DNA from: an uncultured bacterium
GTDB taxonomy: Bacteria; Patescibacteriota; Minisyncoccia; Phycocordibacterales; UBA5272
Length of the DNA: 11,987 nt
Reading direction: 5' to 3'
Assembly (NCBI GenBank): GCA_903834855.1
Contig: CAILKS010000050.1
Location: 1 to 11,987, forward strand
The first letter of the stretch is position 1. Each line of letters begins with the position of its first letter. This document shows, piece after piece, positions 1 through 7,488 of the stretch. Both the position numbers and the translations under genes were made by a program. The notes under the pieces are model-generated. The model saw only the letters and a program-made list of their open reading frames with translations. It ran no database searches and was not told the origin of the DNA.

Positions 1-1
1 A

Positions 2-1582
2 GAAATAATGAATCGTGTAATGAATCTAATTATGGATTGTGAGAAGAATTATACAAATAAAAATATTTTATTTGTTACTCATGGTGGACCTGCACGTATG
101 ATGTTTGCTGGAGCAGAAATTATTACAGAAGAGCAAGTTATTAATGGTGATCAAGTTAAATCTGGTAATTTATATTTAGACAATGCAGAAATAAGAAAAG
201 TAAATTATAAAATTATTCCACGTGACGAAATAGGTGCAGTAAATCTTCATCGTCCATATATTGATGAAATTGAATTAGAAGTAAATGGTAAAACTTATAA
301 AAGAATTGGTGATGTTTTTGACTGTTGGTTTGAATCAGGATCAATGCCTTTTGCCCAACTTCACTATCCATTTGAAAATAAAGATGTTTTTGATAAAAAT
401 TATCCGGCAGATTTTATTGCAGAAGGATTAGATCAGACTCGTGGTTGGTTTTACTCACTTATCAATTTAGGTGTAGGATTATTTGATAAAGCACCATATA
501 AACACGTAGCGGTGAATGGATTAATACTTGCAGACACGGGAGAAAAACTTTCTAAGAGTGAGAAAAATTATACAGACCCAATGATTCTTGTAGAAAAATA
601 CGGAGCAGATTCTATGCGTTACGCTCTATTATCTAGCTCAGTTGTTAAAGGAGAGGATTTACTTTTCAGTGATGAAAATGTCTCTGATGTTTATAAGAAA
701 CTCGTTTCTCGTCTACTAAACGTTGTTTCATTGTACGAAATGAATAAACCTGAAAAAGTAGAAGCAAAAAATAGTTCAGACAATGTATTAGATATTTGGA
801 TGATGTCACGAGTGCATGAATTAGTTCGTGACGCAACAAAAGGTTATGACTCATATAAATTAGATGAAGCAACACGTGGCGTAGGTGATTTAATTGACGA
901 CATTTCTGTTTGGTATACACGTAGATCTCGCGATAGATTAAAAGGAGACACTGGTGCAGAAGATCAAATGCGTGCTTATGAAACATTAACTTATGTACTA
1001 CAAACATTATCAAAAGTTATGGCACCGGTTATGCCATTTACTGCTGAAATGGTTTATAAATCTTTAAATGGAGAAAAGGAATCTGTTCATCTTGAAAGTT
1101 GGCCAAAGGAAGGAGTAATCAATGAAGAAGTTATTAAAGAAATGAAGAAAGTAAGAGAGGTTGTAACAGTTGCTCTTTCACTTCGTACAGCATCAAAAAT
1201 TGCTGTTCGCCAGCCACTTCAAAAAATTACTCTCAAGGAAGAAATAAAAAGCGAATATTACCAAATCATTTTAGATGAACTTAATGTTAAGGAAATTACA
1301 TTTAATAATTCAAATGAAGATGTGTGTATTTTAGACACAGAAATCACTGAAGAATTAAAAATAGAAGGTGATGTAAGAAATCTCATGCGAGCAGTTCAAG
1401 ATTCACGTAAAGAAAAAGGATTAACTCCAAAAGATTTAATCATCCTTTTAACGGATTATTCTGTTCCGGAAAAATTTAGAGAAGTATTAATGAATACTTG
1501 TAAAATTAGTGAGATAAAAGATGGAAGTGGAAAATATAAAGCAGAAACAAGCGGAGGGGAAATATCGTTTGATATAAATTAG
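2..1582 (+). CDS. ileS: Isoleucyl-tRNA synthetase, C-terminal part (5' end outside window), with remnant of a histidine-phosphatase-like insert
   Basis: Charges tRNA-Ile with isoleucine in the cytoplasm. The frame is open to the left edge, so the ATG at 8 is only an internal methionine; the HIGH motif and editing domain lie upstream. Seen here: a VTHGGPAR segment (His codon at 80-82) like the second catalytic His region of histidine phosphatases; the synthetase core resuming with LHRPYID and FDCWFESGSMPFAQ; EGLDQTRGWFYSL; and KLSKS at 545-559, the class I KMSKS loop. The anticodon-binding helical domain follows from about nt 770. No zinc-type cysteine cluster is visible at the C-terminus. The gene ends in TAG, four bases before a strong hairpin. 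The IleS call is firm, since the CWFESGS and DQTRGWFY blocks are typical of the eukaryote-like IleS branch. The phosphatase insert is inferred from one motif and needs the upstream half. Confidence 0.93.
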   Translation, partial: EIMNRVMNLIMDCEKNYTNKNILFVTHGGPARMMFAGAEIITEEQVINGDQVKSGNLYLDNAEIRKVNYKIIPRDEIGAVNLHRPYIDEIELEVNGKTYKRIGDVFDCWFESGSMPFAQLHYPFENKDVFDKNYPADFIAEGLDQTRGWFYSLINLGVGLFDKAPYKHVAVNGLILADTGEKLSKSEKNYTDPMILVEKYGADSMRYALLSSSVVKGEDLLFSDENVSDVYKKLVSRLLNVVSLYEMNKPEKVEAKNSSDNVLDIWMMSRVHELVRDATKGYDSYKLDEATRGVGDLIDDISVWYTRRSRDRLKGDTGAEDQMRAYETLTYVLQTLSKVMAPVMPFTAEMVYKSLNGEKESVHLESWPKEGVINEEVIKEMKKVREVVTVALSLRTASKIAVRQPLQKITLKEEIKSEYYQIILDELNVKEITFNNSNEDVCILDTEITEELKIEGDVRNLMRAVQDSRKEKGLTPKDLIILLTDYSVPEKFREVLMNTCKISEIKDGSGKYKAETSGGEISFDIN

Positions 1583-1585
1583 ATT

Positions 1586-1618
1586 AGCAAAAGAGGCGCC
1601 GTAGGCGCCTCTTTTGCT
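1586..1618. terminator. Perfect hairpin after ileS, probable terminator
   Basis: A 15-bp perfect inverted repeat (1586-1600 with 1604-1618) with a GTA loop and a GGCGCC-rich top. An A-run in the 5' arm and a T-run in the 3' arm make it symmetrical, so it could terminate on either strand. The T-run is mostly paired within the stem and is followed by CGTATTT, so the U-tail is not classical. It begins 4 nt after the ileS stop. Confidence 0.75.
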
Positions 1619-1619
1619 C

Positions 1620-1660
1620 GTATTTACTGTTAGCTGTAAACTGTAAGCTCTTAGCTACCC
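1620..1660. repeat. Short AGCT/TTAGC/CTGTAA word cluster before recO
   Basis: The ileS-recO spacer repeats the words TTAGCT, CTGTAA and TAAGCT in a low-complexity pattern. The same word family builds the long hairpin between rpsF and ssb (10848-10932). Here no long pairing arm is evident. TTAGCT at 1651-1656, 7 nt before the recO ATG, is at most a very weak -10. Confidence 0.4.
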
Positions 1661-1663
1661 CCA

Positions 1664-2218
1664 ATGTCCATAGAAAAATACACAACCAAAGCCCTAGTCA
1701 TAACTTCTTTTGATCAAAGTGAGAATGATCGTGTGTATAAATTGTTTACACGTGAATTTGGGCTTCTTATTGCTCATGCTAAAAGTATACGTAAACTAGA
1801 AAGTAAATTGCGTGCCCACGTCCTTCCACGAACGGTCAGTTTAGTAACCTTAGTTAAGGGTAAAGAGGTTTGGCGTTTAGTTGGAGCTGAAGAACAAAAC
1901 GTGTCATCAAACATTATTCATGAAGTTACAGAATTAATTTCTCGTTTTATACACGGGGAAGAACCACATAAAATTTTGTATGACAGGGTTGATGAATTTC
2001 TTCATAAATCTGATTTATATGATAAACAAAAATCTAGAATTTTATTTTATTATATTTTATTAGTCGAACTTGGCTATGCTGACGCAAAAATAATCGGTGC
2101 AAAAAATATAAAGGAGTACAGGGATTGGAATATAGATGATTTGTATACACATTTTCTATTATCTGAAAAATCTGTTAAAGAACATATCAGAAATGTAGTT
2201 AAAGATATCCAGTTATAA
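1664..2218 (+). CDS. recO: DNA repair protein RecO, short form
   Basis: RecO helps RecF/RecR load RecA on SSB-coated single-stranded DNA during recombinational repair. The first 80 residues match the RecO OB-fold (KALVITSFDQSENDRVYKLFTREFGLL, then AKSIRKLESKLR), including the D-R-x-x-x-L-F-T pattern common in RecO N-termini. The protein has 184 aa against roughly 240 in well-studied RecO proteins. It has no cysteine, so the zinc site of some homologues is absent, and the shortening is in the C-terminal helical domain. The ATG at 1664 gives the expected N-terminus; no SD precedes it (upstream bases are a run of C). It stands alone between two intergenic hairpin regions. The OB region supports the call; the C-terminal half is weakly conserved. 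Confidence 0.85.
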   Translation: MSIEKYTTKALVITSFDQSENDRVYKLFTREFGLLIAHAKSIRKLESKLRAHVLPRTVSLVTLVKGKEVWRLVGAEEQNVSSNIIHEVTELISRFIHGEEPHKILYDRVDEFLHKSDLYDKQKSRILFYYILLVELGYADAKIIGAKNIKEYRDWNIDDLYTHFLLSEKSVKEHIRNVVKDIQL

Positions 2219-2224
2219 GTCTGT

Positions 2225-2321
2225 AAAGTCGAAAGTCCATAAAGTTTATAAAGTTGGGTGCGACCCCCGAAGGGGGTCGCACCTTGTCCACACTTTCCAC
2301 TTTATGGACTTTAAGGACTTT
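2225..2321. repeat. Intergenic hairpin element, AAAGTCC family, copy 1
   Basis: The recO-surface protein spacer is one large hairpin. The core is a 12-bp perfect stem (2257-2268 with 2272-2283, loop GAA) containing GCGACCCCC. Outside it, AAAGT at 2250-2254 pairs with ACTTT at 2292-2296. The 14-nt arm AAAGTCCATAAAGT (2232-2245) then pairs perfectly with 2299-2312, and AAAGTC (2225-2230) with 2316-2321. Each arm consists of AAAGT(C/T) words. No U-tract follows the core, so it is not a classical intrinsic terminator. A second copy with identical 14-nt arms is at 4237-4331. Confidence 0.8.
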
Positions 2322-2334
2322 CAACTAATCTTCC

Positions 2335-2343
2335 TGCTATACT
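2335..2343 (+). promoter_or_regulatory. Extended -10 box for the surface-protein gene
   Basis: TGCTATACT fits an extended -10 (TGn plus TATACT at 2338-2343). It ends only 7 nt before the ATG at 2351, so transcription should start at or next to the start codon, and there is no SD. No clear -35 is seen; its place is taken by the 3' arm of the preceding hairpin. Confidence 0.6.
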
Positions 2344-2350
2344 GTTCTGT

Positions 2351-4225
2351 ATGAATCCATCCGAAGAAAAAAATGAAATGCATCAAATTGATGATCTGGA
2401 ACATAAATTATATGATCCAAAAGAAATTAGTAATGAACTCATTCCTCATCGTTTTCATGATCATAAAGAATCAGAAATCAGAACTAATTGGGGAGAAGAT
2501 ACTCCTTTAATAATAGCAAGCGACGAGACAAAATCTAGTTATTCTTTTGGAACCAAAGTACTTTTTACTGCGCTTATATTTTTATTTGCAGTCCTTTCTT
2601 TCACGACTTGGAGGGTTTTGTCTTCGAGGAATGTTGTTTCTCTAGAAAATATTGATATCACATTAGATAGTAAACCCTATGTAGACGGAGGGGAAACTAC
2701 ACCATTTAGTGTTTCTGTTTTAAATAGAAACACTTCCCCACTACAAGAAGCGACACTTACAATTTCTTATGAAAAAGGAGTTGGAGTTTTGGATGAGCAA
2801 CAAAAGGTTTATGAAAAGAAGGATTTAGGGGTAATTCCACCAAATGTTCTAAAAAAAGAGGATGTGAATATTACTTTATATGGTGCAGCAGATGAAACAA
2901 GGGTTATTTCTGTAAAATTAGAATATAAAGTTGCTGGAGCTAAGGCTACTTTTAATAAAACTGCCACAACTCAAGTCGTTTTAAAAACTCCACCACTTTC
3001 TGTTCATATAGAAGGACCAAATACTTTAGTGCAAGGTCAGAATGGTAATTTTAATATTTCTATCAACAACAATACTTCAACAGAAATTAAAGACAGTTTA
3101 GTGATTTTATCTTTACCAAGTACTTTTACTTTAAGTAAAACAGATCCAAAAACAAACACAAAAGCAACCATATGGAATATACCCTCAGTTTTACCTGGAG
3201 CAACATCTACAATAACAGTTTCAGGGTCTTTTATTGGAACACCAGGCGAAACCGACACCCTTAAGGCAAGTATTGGTGCTGCCTCTACCGCCGTTAACCA
3301 AATGGGAGTTGTTTATTCACAGGAAGCTCATAGTGTTTCTATAACATCCCCACTTTTATATTTAAGTTCTCATTTAGAAACAGATCGAGGAGGTGCAGAA
3401 AATCTTCGCTATGGAGATAAGGCTGTAGTTTATATTTCTTATGAAAATAAAAGTGATAAAGCATTAAGAGATGTTTCTATAGTTGCAAACATTGGAGGGT
3501 CTGCACCAATTATATCTTCGATTTCTTCCGATTCTGGTTATTATGATTCAATTAATAAAACTGTTACTTTTGATCGTTCTACTAATAATGAATTAACTAC
3601 CATAGCTCCTCTCGCTAAGGGTGAATTTAAAGTTTATATTCCAGTTGTCTCGAGAGGGAATAATTCCCCAAAGCTTTCTGTAATTATAAATGCAAAGGCC
3701 TCAGCTGTTTCTAAAGATGATACAGCAACAGAAGTCTCAAAATTGTGGAGTGTAGAAGGTAGTGCAACTTTTAGTGCCTTTACTATTTATAAAAATTCTT
3801 CTTTTATAAATACTGGACCTCTTCCACCAAAAGCAAATGTTGTTACAAACTATGGTGCCCATTTAGTCGTGTCAGCTCAGAATTCTTTAGTTAATTCTAA
3901 AGTATCGTTTATTATCCCAGCGTATGTTAATTTTACGGGATCTTTTGCCACAGGAACTAATGTAACTTATAACGAAAGAACTAGAACTGTTGTTTGGAAT
4001 ATTGGAAATATAACAGCCGGTGGAGTTGTTTCAAATAATATACAACTTAGTGTAAAGCCATCCCAAAGTCATGTGGGAAATATTCCCCCTATAACTTCTA
4101 GTGTGACTTTAGAAGCAGATGAGGCCGACAGTCGAGCCCTTATAAGGACTATAGCCAACCCTCTTACAACAGACATTTCTAAAGAGCAAGGATCCGTCGA
4201 TCTTTCTCACGTTATTGCAAATTAG
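2351..4225 (+). CDS. Large single-pass surface protein with Ig/DUF11-like repeats
   Basis: A 624-aa protein of unknown specific role. Residues 1-66 are hydrophilic and acidic with several histidines. Residues 67-91 form one strong membrane helix (KVLFTALIFLFAVLSFTTW core) without a signal-peptidase site. The remaining ~530 residues are Ser/Thr/Asn-rich and beta-strand-like, so the expected topology is N-terminus inside and a long ectodomain outside. At least three modules resemble DUF11/CARDB-type Ig-like domains: about 215-300 (NNNTSTEIKDSLVILSLPS, then WNIPSVLPGATSTITVSG), 355-440 (YISYENKSDKALRDVSI) and 500-590 (VVWNIGNITAGGVVSNNIQL). I saw no cysteine, LPXTG or C-terminal anchor. The start is supported by the -10 box 7 nt upstream. 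A structural cell-surface or adhesive role is inference from architecture only. Confidence 0.75.
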   Translation: MNPSEEKNEMHQIDDLEHKLYDPKEISNELIPHRFHDHKESEIRTNWGEDTPLIIASDETKSSYSFGTKVLFTALIFLFAVLSFTTWRVLSSRNVVSLENIDITLDSKPYVDGGETTPFSVSVLNRNTSPLQEATLTISYEKGVGVLDEQQKVYEKKDLGVIPPNVLKKEDVNITLYGAADETRVISVKLEYKVAGAKATFNKTATTQVVLKTPPLSVHIEGPNTLVQGQNGNFNISINNNTSTEIKDSLVILSLPSTFTLSKTDPKTNTKATIWNIPSVLPGATSTITVSGSFIGTPGETDTLKASIGAASTAVNQMGVVYSQEAHSVSITSPLLYLSSHLETDRGGAENLRYGDKAVVYISYENKSDKALRDVSIVANIGGSAPIISSISSDSGYYDSINKTVTFDRSTNNELTTIAPLAKGEFKVYIPVVSRGNNSPKLSVIINAKASAVSKDDTATEVSKLWSVEGSATFSAFTIYKNSSFINTGPLPPKANVVTNYGAHLVVSAQNSLVNSKVSFIIPAYVNFTGSFATGTNVTYNERTRTVVWNIGNITAGGVVSNNIQLSVKPSQSHVGNIPPITSSVTLEADEADSRALIRTIANPLTTDISKEQGSVDLSHVIAN

Positions 4226-4236
4226 ACTTAGTCTAT

Positions 4237-4331
4237 AAAGTTGAAAGTCCATAAAGTTCGTAAAGGCGGGAGCGACCCCGTAGGGGTCGCTCCCTTTACC
4301 TACTTTTGACTTTATGGACTTTATAAACTTT
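4237..4331. repeat. Intergenic hairpin element, AAAGTCC family, copy 2
   Basis: Same design as 2225-2321. The core is a 12-bp perfect stem (4268-4279 with 4283-4294, loop GTA) with the shared GCGACCCC block. GTAAA (4260-4264) pairs with TTTAC (4295-4299). The arm AAAGTCCATAAAGT (4244-4257) pairs perfectly with 4309-4322 and is identical to the arm in copy 1. AAAGTT (4237-4242) can pair with AACTTT (4326-4331). It starts 11 nt after the surface-protein stop and ends 15 nt before the next -10-like box. Confidence 0.8.
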
Positions 4332-4343
4332 TAACTATTAATA

Positions 4344-4352
4344 TGTTAGGAT
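4344..4352 (+). promoter_or_regulatory. Extended -10-like box for the AI-2E permease operon
   Basis: TGTTAGGAT reads as TGn plus TAGGAT (4347-4352) and ends 6 nt before the ATG at 4359; an overlapping GATAAT is at 4350-4355. There is no SD and no clear -35. With the hairpin element just upstream, it would start the operon with a leaderless or near-leaderless mRNA. Confidence 0.5.
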
Positions 4353-4358
4353 AATTGT

Positions 4359-5411
4359 ATGAAAGAGACGATTAATTTAGTTATACCAACTTCAACAATT
4401 ATAAAAGTTTTAGCTTGGATTACAATTTTTGCAGGATTATTTTTTGTTAGCGATTTCGTCATAGCTCTTTTAGTTGCTGTTGTAATTGCTTCAGCTGCTG
4501 AAATGCCTATTAAATTGATGATAAGTTGGGGTATACCAAGAGGTTTTTCGGTCACAATTATATTTTTAACATTAATTGCAATAGTTGCATCAATTGCCCT
4601 TATTTTTGTGCCACCACTAGCGGATGATCTAGCTCGTTTCGTTAAGGTTTTACCTCAAATATTAGATTCCGTTCGTATTTTTGGAAGTGATATGGGTTTT
4701 AAAGATATGTCATTAGCTATTTCTGATTTGTCTAAAGGTATTTCAAGGGGACAAATTTTATCAATTATAAAAGATGCAATTTTTGGATCAACTGGGTTTT
4801 TTGCAACCACTTCGGTATTTTTTAGAGGTATTGTTAATACTGTTCTTACTTTTGTTTTAGCTTTTTATTTAGCATTAGAAGAGCGAGGTGTTCAGAAGTT
4901 TTTACGTTTAGTAACTCCTAAAATTTACGAATCTTATATAGAAGATTTATGGGCTCGTGCACAGAAAAAAATCGGTCTCTGGATGCAAGGGCAAATTCTA
5001 CTTTCTTTACTTGTTGCTCTTTTAATTTATGTTCCAAACCTTATTCTTAATATGCCTTATGCGGCACTTCTGTCAGTGTTGGCCTTTGTTGGAGAATTAG
5101 TTCCAATGATTGGTCTTACTTTTTCTGCAATACCAGCAATGTTTATTGCTTGGACACACGGCGGTTCAAGTCTTTTAATTACTGTTTCTATAATTTATTT
5201 AATTATAGGTCAACTAGAAAGCCATGTACTTTACCCTAGAGTAATGAATAAATTAGTTGGAGTTCCATCAGTCATTGTTATAATAGCTCTCGTGGTTGGA
5301 GCAAAGTTAGCGGGTATCTGGGGTGTTATACTTTCAGTTCCACTTGCTTCCATTTTAATGGAACTCGCAAGTGATTTAGAAAAAAGAAAAAATCTTCCAA
5401 AAGAAGAATAA
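4359..5411 (+). CDS. AI-2E family (PerM/YdiK-like) membrane transporter
   Basis: A 350-aa polytopic inner-membrane protein. Two helices lie at about 15-30 and 33-50 and another at 64-84. A soluble loop (about 85-150) follows, then helices at about 157-174, 208-228, 236-258, 268-286 and 300-335. Family landmarks are GELVPMIG (245-252), the QLESHVLYPRVM segment (285-296), and the GVPSVIVIIALVVGAKLAGIWG stretch leading to VPLASILMEL. Members of PF01594 have been linked to export of small molecules or ions, including autoinducer-2 in E. coli TqsA and Na+/H+ exchange in others; the substrate here cannot be read from sequence. The ATG fits the -10 box 6 nt upstream and the family N-terminus. The stop lies 3 nt before metG, so the two are probably co-transcribed. 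Confidence 0.88.
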   Translation: MKETINLVIPTSTIIKVLAWITIFAGLFFVSDFVIALLVAVVIASAAEMPIKLMISWGIPRGFSVTIIFLTLIAIVASIALIFVPPLADDLARFVKVLPQILDSVRIFGSDMGFKDMSLAISDLSKGISRGQILSIIKDAIFGSTGFFATTSVFFRGIVNTVLTFVLAFYLALEERGVQKFLRLVTPKIYESYIEDLWARAQKKIGLWMQGQILLSLLVALLIYVPNLILNMPYAALLSVLAFVGELVPMIGLTFSAIPAMFIAWTHGGSSLLITVSIIYLIIGQLESHVLYPRVMNKLVGVPSVIVIIALVVGAKLAGIWGVILSVPLASILMELASDLEKRKNLPKEE

Positions 5412-5414
5412 TTT

Positions 5415-6866
5415 ATGAATAAACCTTTTTATATAACAACAACGCTTCCTTATGTAAACGCAGAACCTCACATAGGTCATGCTATGGAATTTGTTCGTGC
5501 TGATGTGATTGCTCGATATAAAAAGTCACTTGGGTATGATGTATTTTTTAATACTGGAACTGATGAACATGGTATAAAAATTTTAGAAGGTGCAGAAAAG
5601 GAAGGAATGAATGTACAAGAGTATGTAGATAGGAACGCTGCTCGTTTTAAAGAGCTTTATCCAAAACTTGGTATTACAGATGATATACATTTTATTCGTA
5701 CAACTGATGACAAACATATAAAAGCAGCGCAAGAAATTTGGAAGAGATGTTTTGATAATGGTTATATTTATAAAAAAGAATATGAGGCAAAATATTGTGT
5801 TGGTTGTGAACTTTATAAAACAGACAGTGAGCTTGTAAATGGAAAATGTGAAGTTCACCCAAATCGTGATATTGAAATTATAAAAGAAGAAAATTACTTC
5901 TTTGCTTTTTCAAAGACTGAAAGTAAATTACGTGAACTTTATGAAAAGAATCCAACTCTAGTTGTTCCAGATTTTAGATTTAATGAAATTAAAGCATTCT
6001 TAGATAGAGGATTGGAAGATTTTTCTATATCACGACTTAAAAGTAAAATGTCATGGGGTGTGCCAGTACCAGGGGACGACGAGCACGTTATGTATGTTTG
6101 GTTTGATGCATTAACAAGTTATATCTCTACTTTAGGATGGCCTGAGATAGATGGCTTTGAAAAATATTGGGAGCAAATTGGTGCTGAAAAAAGAGAAGTG
6201 ACGCAATATTGTGGTAAGGATAATCTTCGTCAGCAATCTGCTATTTGGCAGGGCATGCTTTTAGCTGCAGGACTTCCGCCCACAACAAATATTATTATTG
6301 ATGGATTTATCATATCTCACGGGCAAAAAATGAGTAAGTCTATTGGAAATGTAATAAATCCATTTGATATTATTGAAATGTTTAAAGAGTTAACTGACTA
6401 TCCTGAGGACGTGCTTCGTTTTATTTTGCTTCATGAAGTTCCAAGTTTTGAAGATGGAGATTTGACGGTTGAAGCAATAAAGATTGCATATACTGCATAT
6501 CTTGCAAATGGGATTGGAAATTTAACTAGTAGAATAATGAAGATGGCCACTGTAAATCAGGTAAGAGGAAAGAGTTTAAAGGGAAGAGTAATACGGGAAA
6601 TAAAAAACTTTGATATAAATGCTTCGTTAAAAGAAATTATACACGAAGTGAGTTTGATTGATGAATATATTGCTACAAATGAACCATTTAAAGTTGTAAA
6701 AATAGATGCTGAAAAAGGAAAAGAAATGATAGAACATTGTTTAAATTCTTTAGAATCTGTAGCAGAAGATTTGTCTGTTTATTTACCACGTACATCCACA
6801 AAAATTTTAGAGTGCATTCGTTCCAATGCAATGCCAGAAAAGTCACTTTTCAATAGACTTCCATAA
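5415..6866 (+). CDS. metG: Methionyl-tRNA synthetase, short form without C-terminal tRNA-binding domain
   Basis: Charges tRNA-Met for initiation and elongation. The N-terminus PFYITTTLPYVNAEPHIGH carries HIGH at residues 19-22. The class I signature KMSKS is at 305-309 (HGQKMSKSIGN). A Cys/His knuckle in the connective peptide has C128-x2-C131 and C145/H148; the fourth ligand of a full Cys4 knuckle appears to be histidine or missing. WGVPVPGDDEHVMYVWFDAL and CGKDNLRQQSAIW are conserved MetG blocks. The anticodon domain runs from about 350 to 483, and the EMAP/Arc1p-like tRNA-binding module of longer MetG proteins is absent. It begins 3 nt after the AI-2E stop without an SD, so it probably relies on coupled translation. 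The next gene follows after 10 nt. Confidence 0.95.
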   Translation: MNKPFYITTTLPYVNAEPHIGHAMEFVRADVIARYKKSLGYDVFFNTGTDEHGIKILEGAEKEGMNVQEYVDRNAARFKELYPKLGITDDIHFIRTTDDKHIKAAQEIWKRCFDNGYIYKKEYEAKYCVGCELYKTDSELVNGKCEVHPNRDIEIIKEENYFFAFSKTESKLRELYEKNPTLVVPDFRFNEIKAFLDRGLEDFSISRLKSKMSWGVPVPGDDEHVMYVWFDALTSYISTLGWPEIDGFEKYWEQIGAEKREVTQYCGKDNLRQQSAIWQGMLLAAGLPPTTNIIIDGFIISHGQKMSKSIGNVINPFDIIEMFKELTDYPEDVLRFILLHEVPSFEDGDLTVEAIKIAYTAYLANGIGNLTSRIMKMATVNQVRGKSLKGRVIREIKNFDINASLKEIIHEVSLIDEYIATNEPFKVVKIDAEKGKEMIEHCLNSLESVAEDLSVYLPRTSTKILECIRSNAMPEKSLFNRLP

Positions 6867-6876
6867 TTAATAAATT

Positions 6877-7488
6877 ATGACACCAGAAACACAAGGATTG
6901 GTTGATATAGCGCGGTTAACTTTTAAGTTTGCTCTAGTTGATAGAGTGACTATGTTAGAGGATGGAGAAAAATATGAATCAGATACTGACCACACAGTTA
7001 TGCTTGCGGTTTGTGCTTGTGCATTAGCCGAAGCTTCGTATAAAGATAAATTAGATATCGGAAAAGTAGCACAGTTTGCCATAGTTCATGATTTAGTTGA
7101 AGCTTATGCGGGTGACACTAATTCTATTAATATAACAGATGAAAATCGCGGAAAGAAAGAAATGAAAGAAGCGGAATCATTGAAGAGAATAGAAAGTGAA
7201 TTAGGTCGTGTATATCCATGGATTCATAAAACAATAGAAGAATATGAAAGATTAGACACCAAAGAAGCACAATTTGTAAAAACTTTAGATAAAGTAATGC
7301 CAAAGATTTCTCATACTTTAAATAAAGGAGTGGCGCTTAAGAAATTAGGTGTATCTAAAGAAGAAACTGAAAGCCACTTTTCAATTCAAATGAAAGAATA
7401 TAAAGAAAAATATGGAAAAGAATTTCCTCTGCTTATAGATATTTTGGGAGAATTCATGGATGCAGTTGTAAAGGAAACGTATGTATAG
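6877..7488 (+). CDS. HD-domain phosphohydrolase (YfbR/HDDC2-like)
   Basis: A 203-aa cytoplasmic metal-dependent hydrolase of the HD superfamily, PF13023-like. Metal ligands follow the H...HD...D pattern: H39 in ESDTDHT, H71-D72 in VHDLVEAYAGD, and D138 in VKTLDKVMP. The adjacent E75 and D80 also match the HDDLVEAYAGD-type block of 5'-deoxynucleotidase YfbR and eukaryotic HDDC2. Dephosphorylation of (deoxy)nucleoside monophosphates is the likely reaction by family, not shown here. A CATAAT at 6862-6867 overlaps the metG stop and lies 9 nt before the ATG, a weak candidate internal promoter. The last 8 nt overlap the tatD start, indicating translational coupling. Confidence 0.87.
   Translation: MTPETQGLVDIARLTFKFALVDRVTMLEDGEKYESDTDHTVMLAVCACALAEASYKDKLDIGKVAQFAIVHDLVEAYAGDTNSINITDENRGKKEMKEAESLKRIESELGRVYPWIHKTIEEYERLDTKEAQFVKTLDKVMPKISHTLNKGVALKKLGVSKEETESHFSIQMKEYKEKYGKEFPLLIDILGEFMDAVVKETYV

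Noticed and set aside
666..1013. Antisense open frame opposite ileS
   Set aside because: It lies wholly inside conserved IleS coding sequence, is His/Leu-rich as expected from a complementary frame, and has no recognisable motif.
2257..2283. GC-rich core of the first AAAGTCC element as an ordinary intrinsic terminator
   Set aside because: No U-run follows the stem (the next bases are TTGTCC), and the stem is nested in longer arms shared with a second locus.
3037..3258. Antisense open frame opposite the surface-protein gene
   Set aside because: Low-complexity hydrophobic translation in the shadow of a long coherent gene; no start signals.
5583..5858. Antisense open frame opposite metG
   Set aside because: Overlaps the conserved connective peptide of MetG; no family resemblance.
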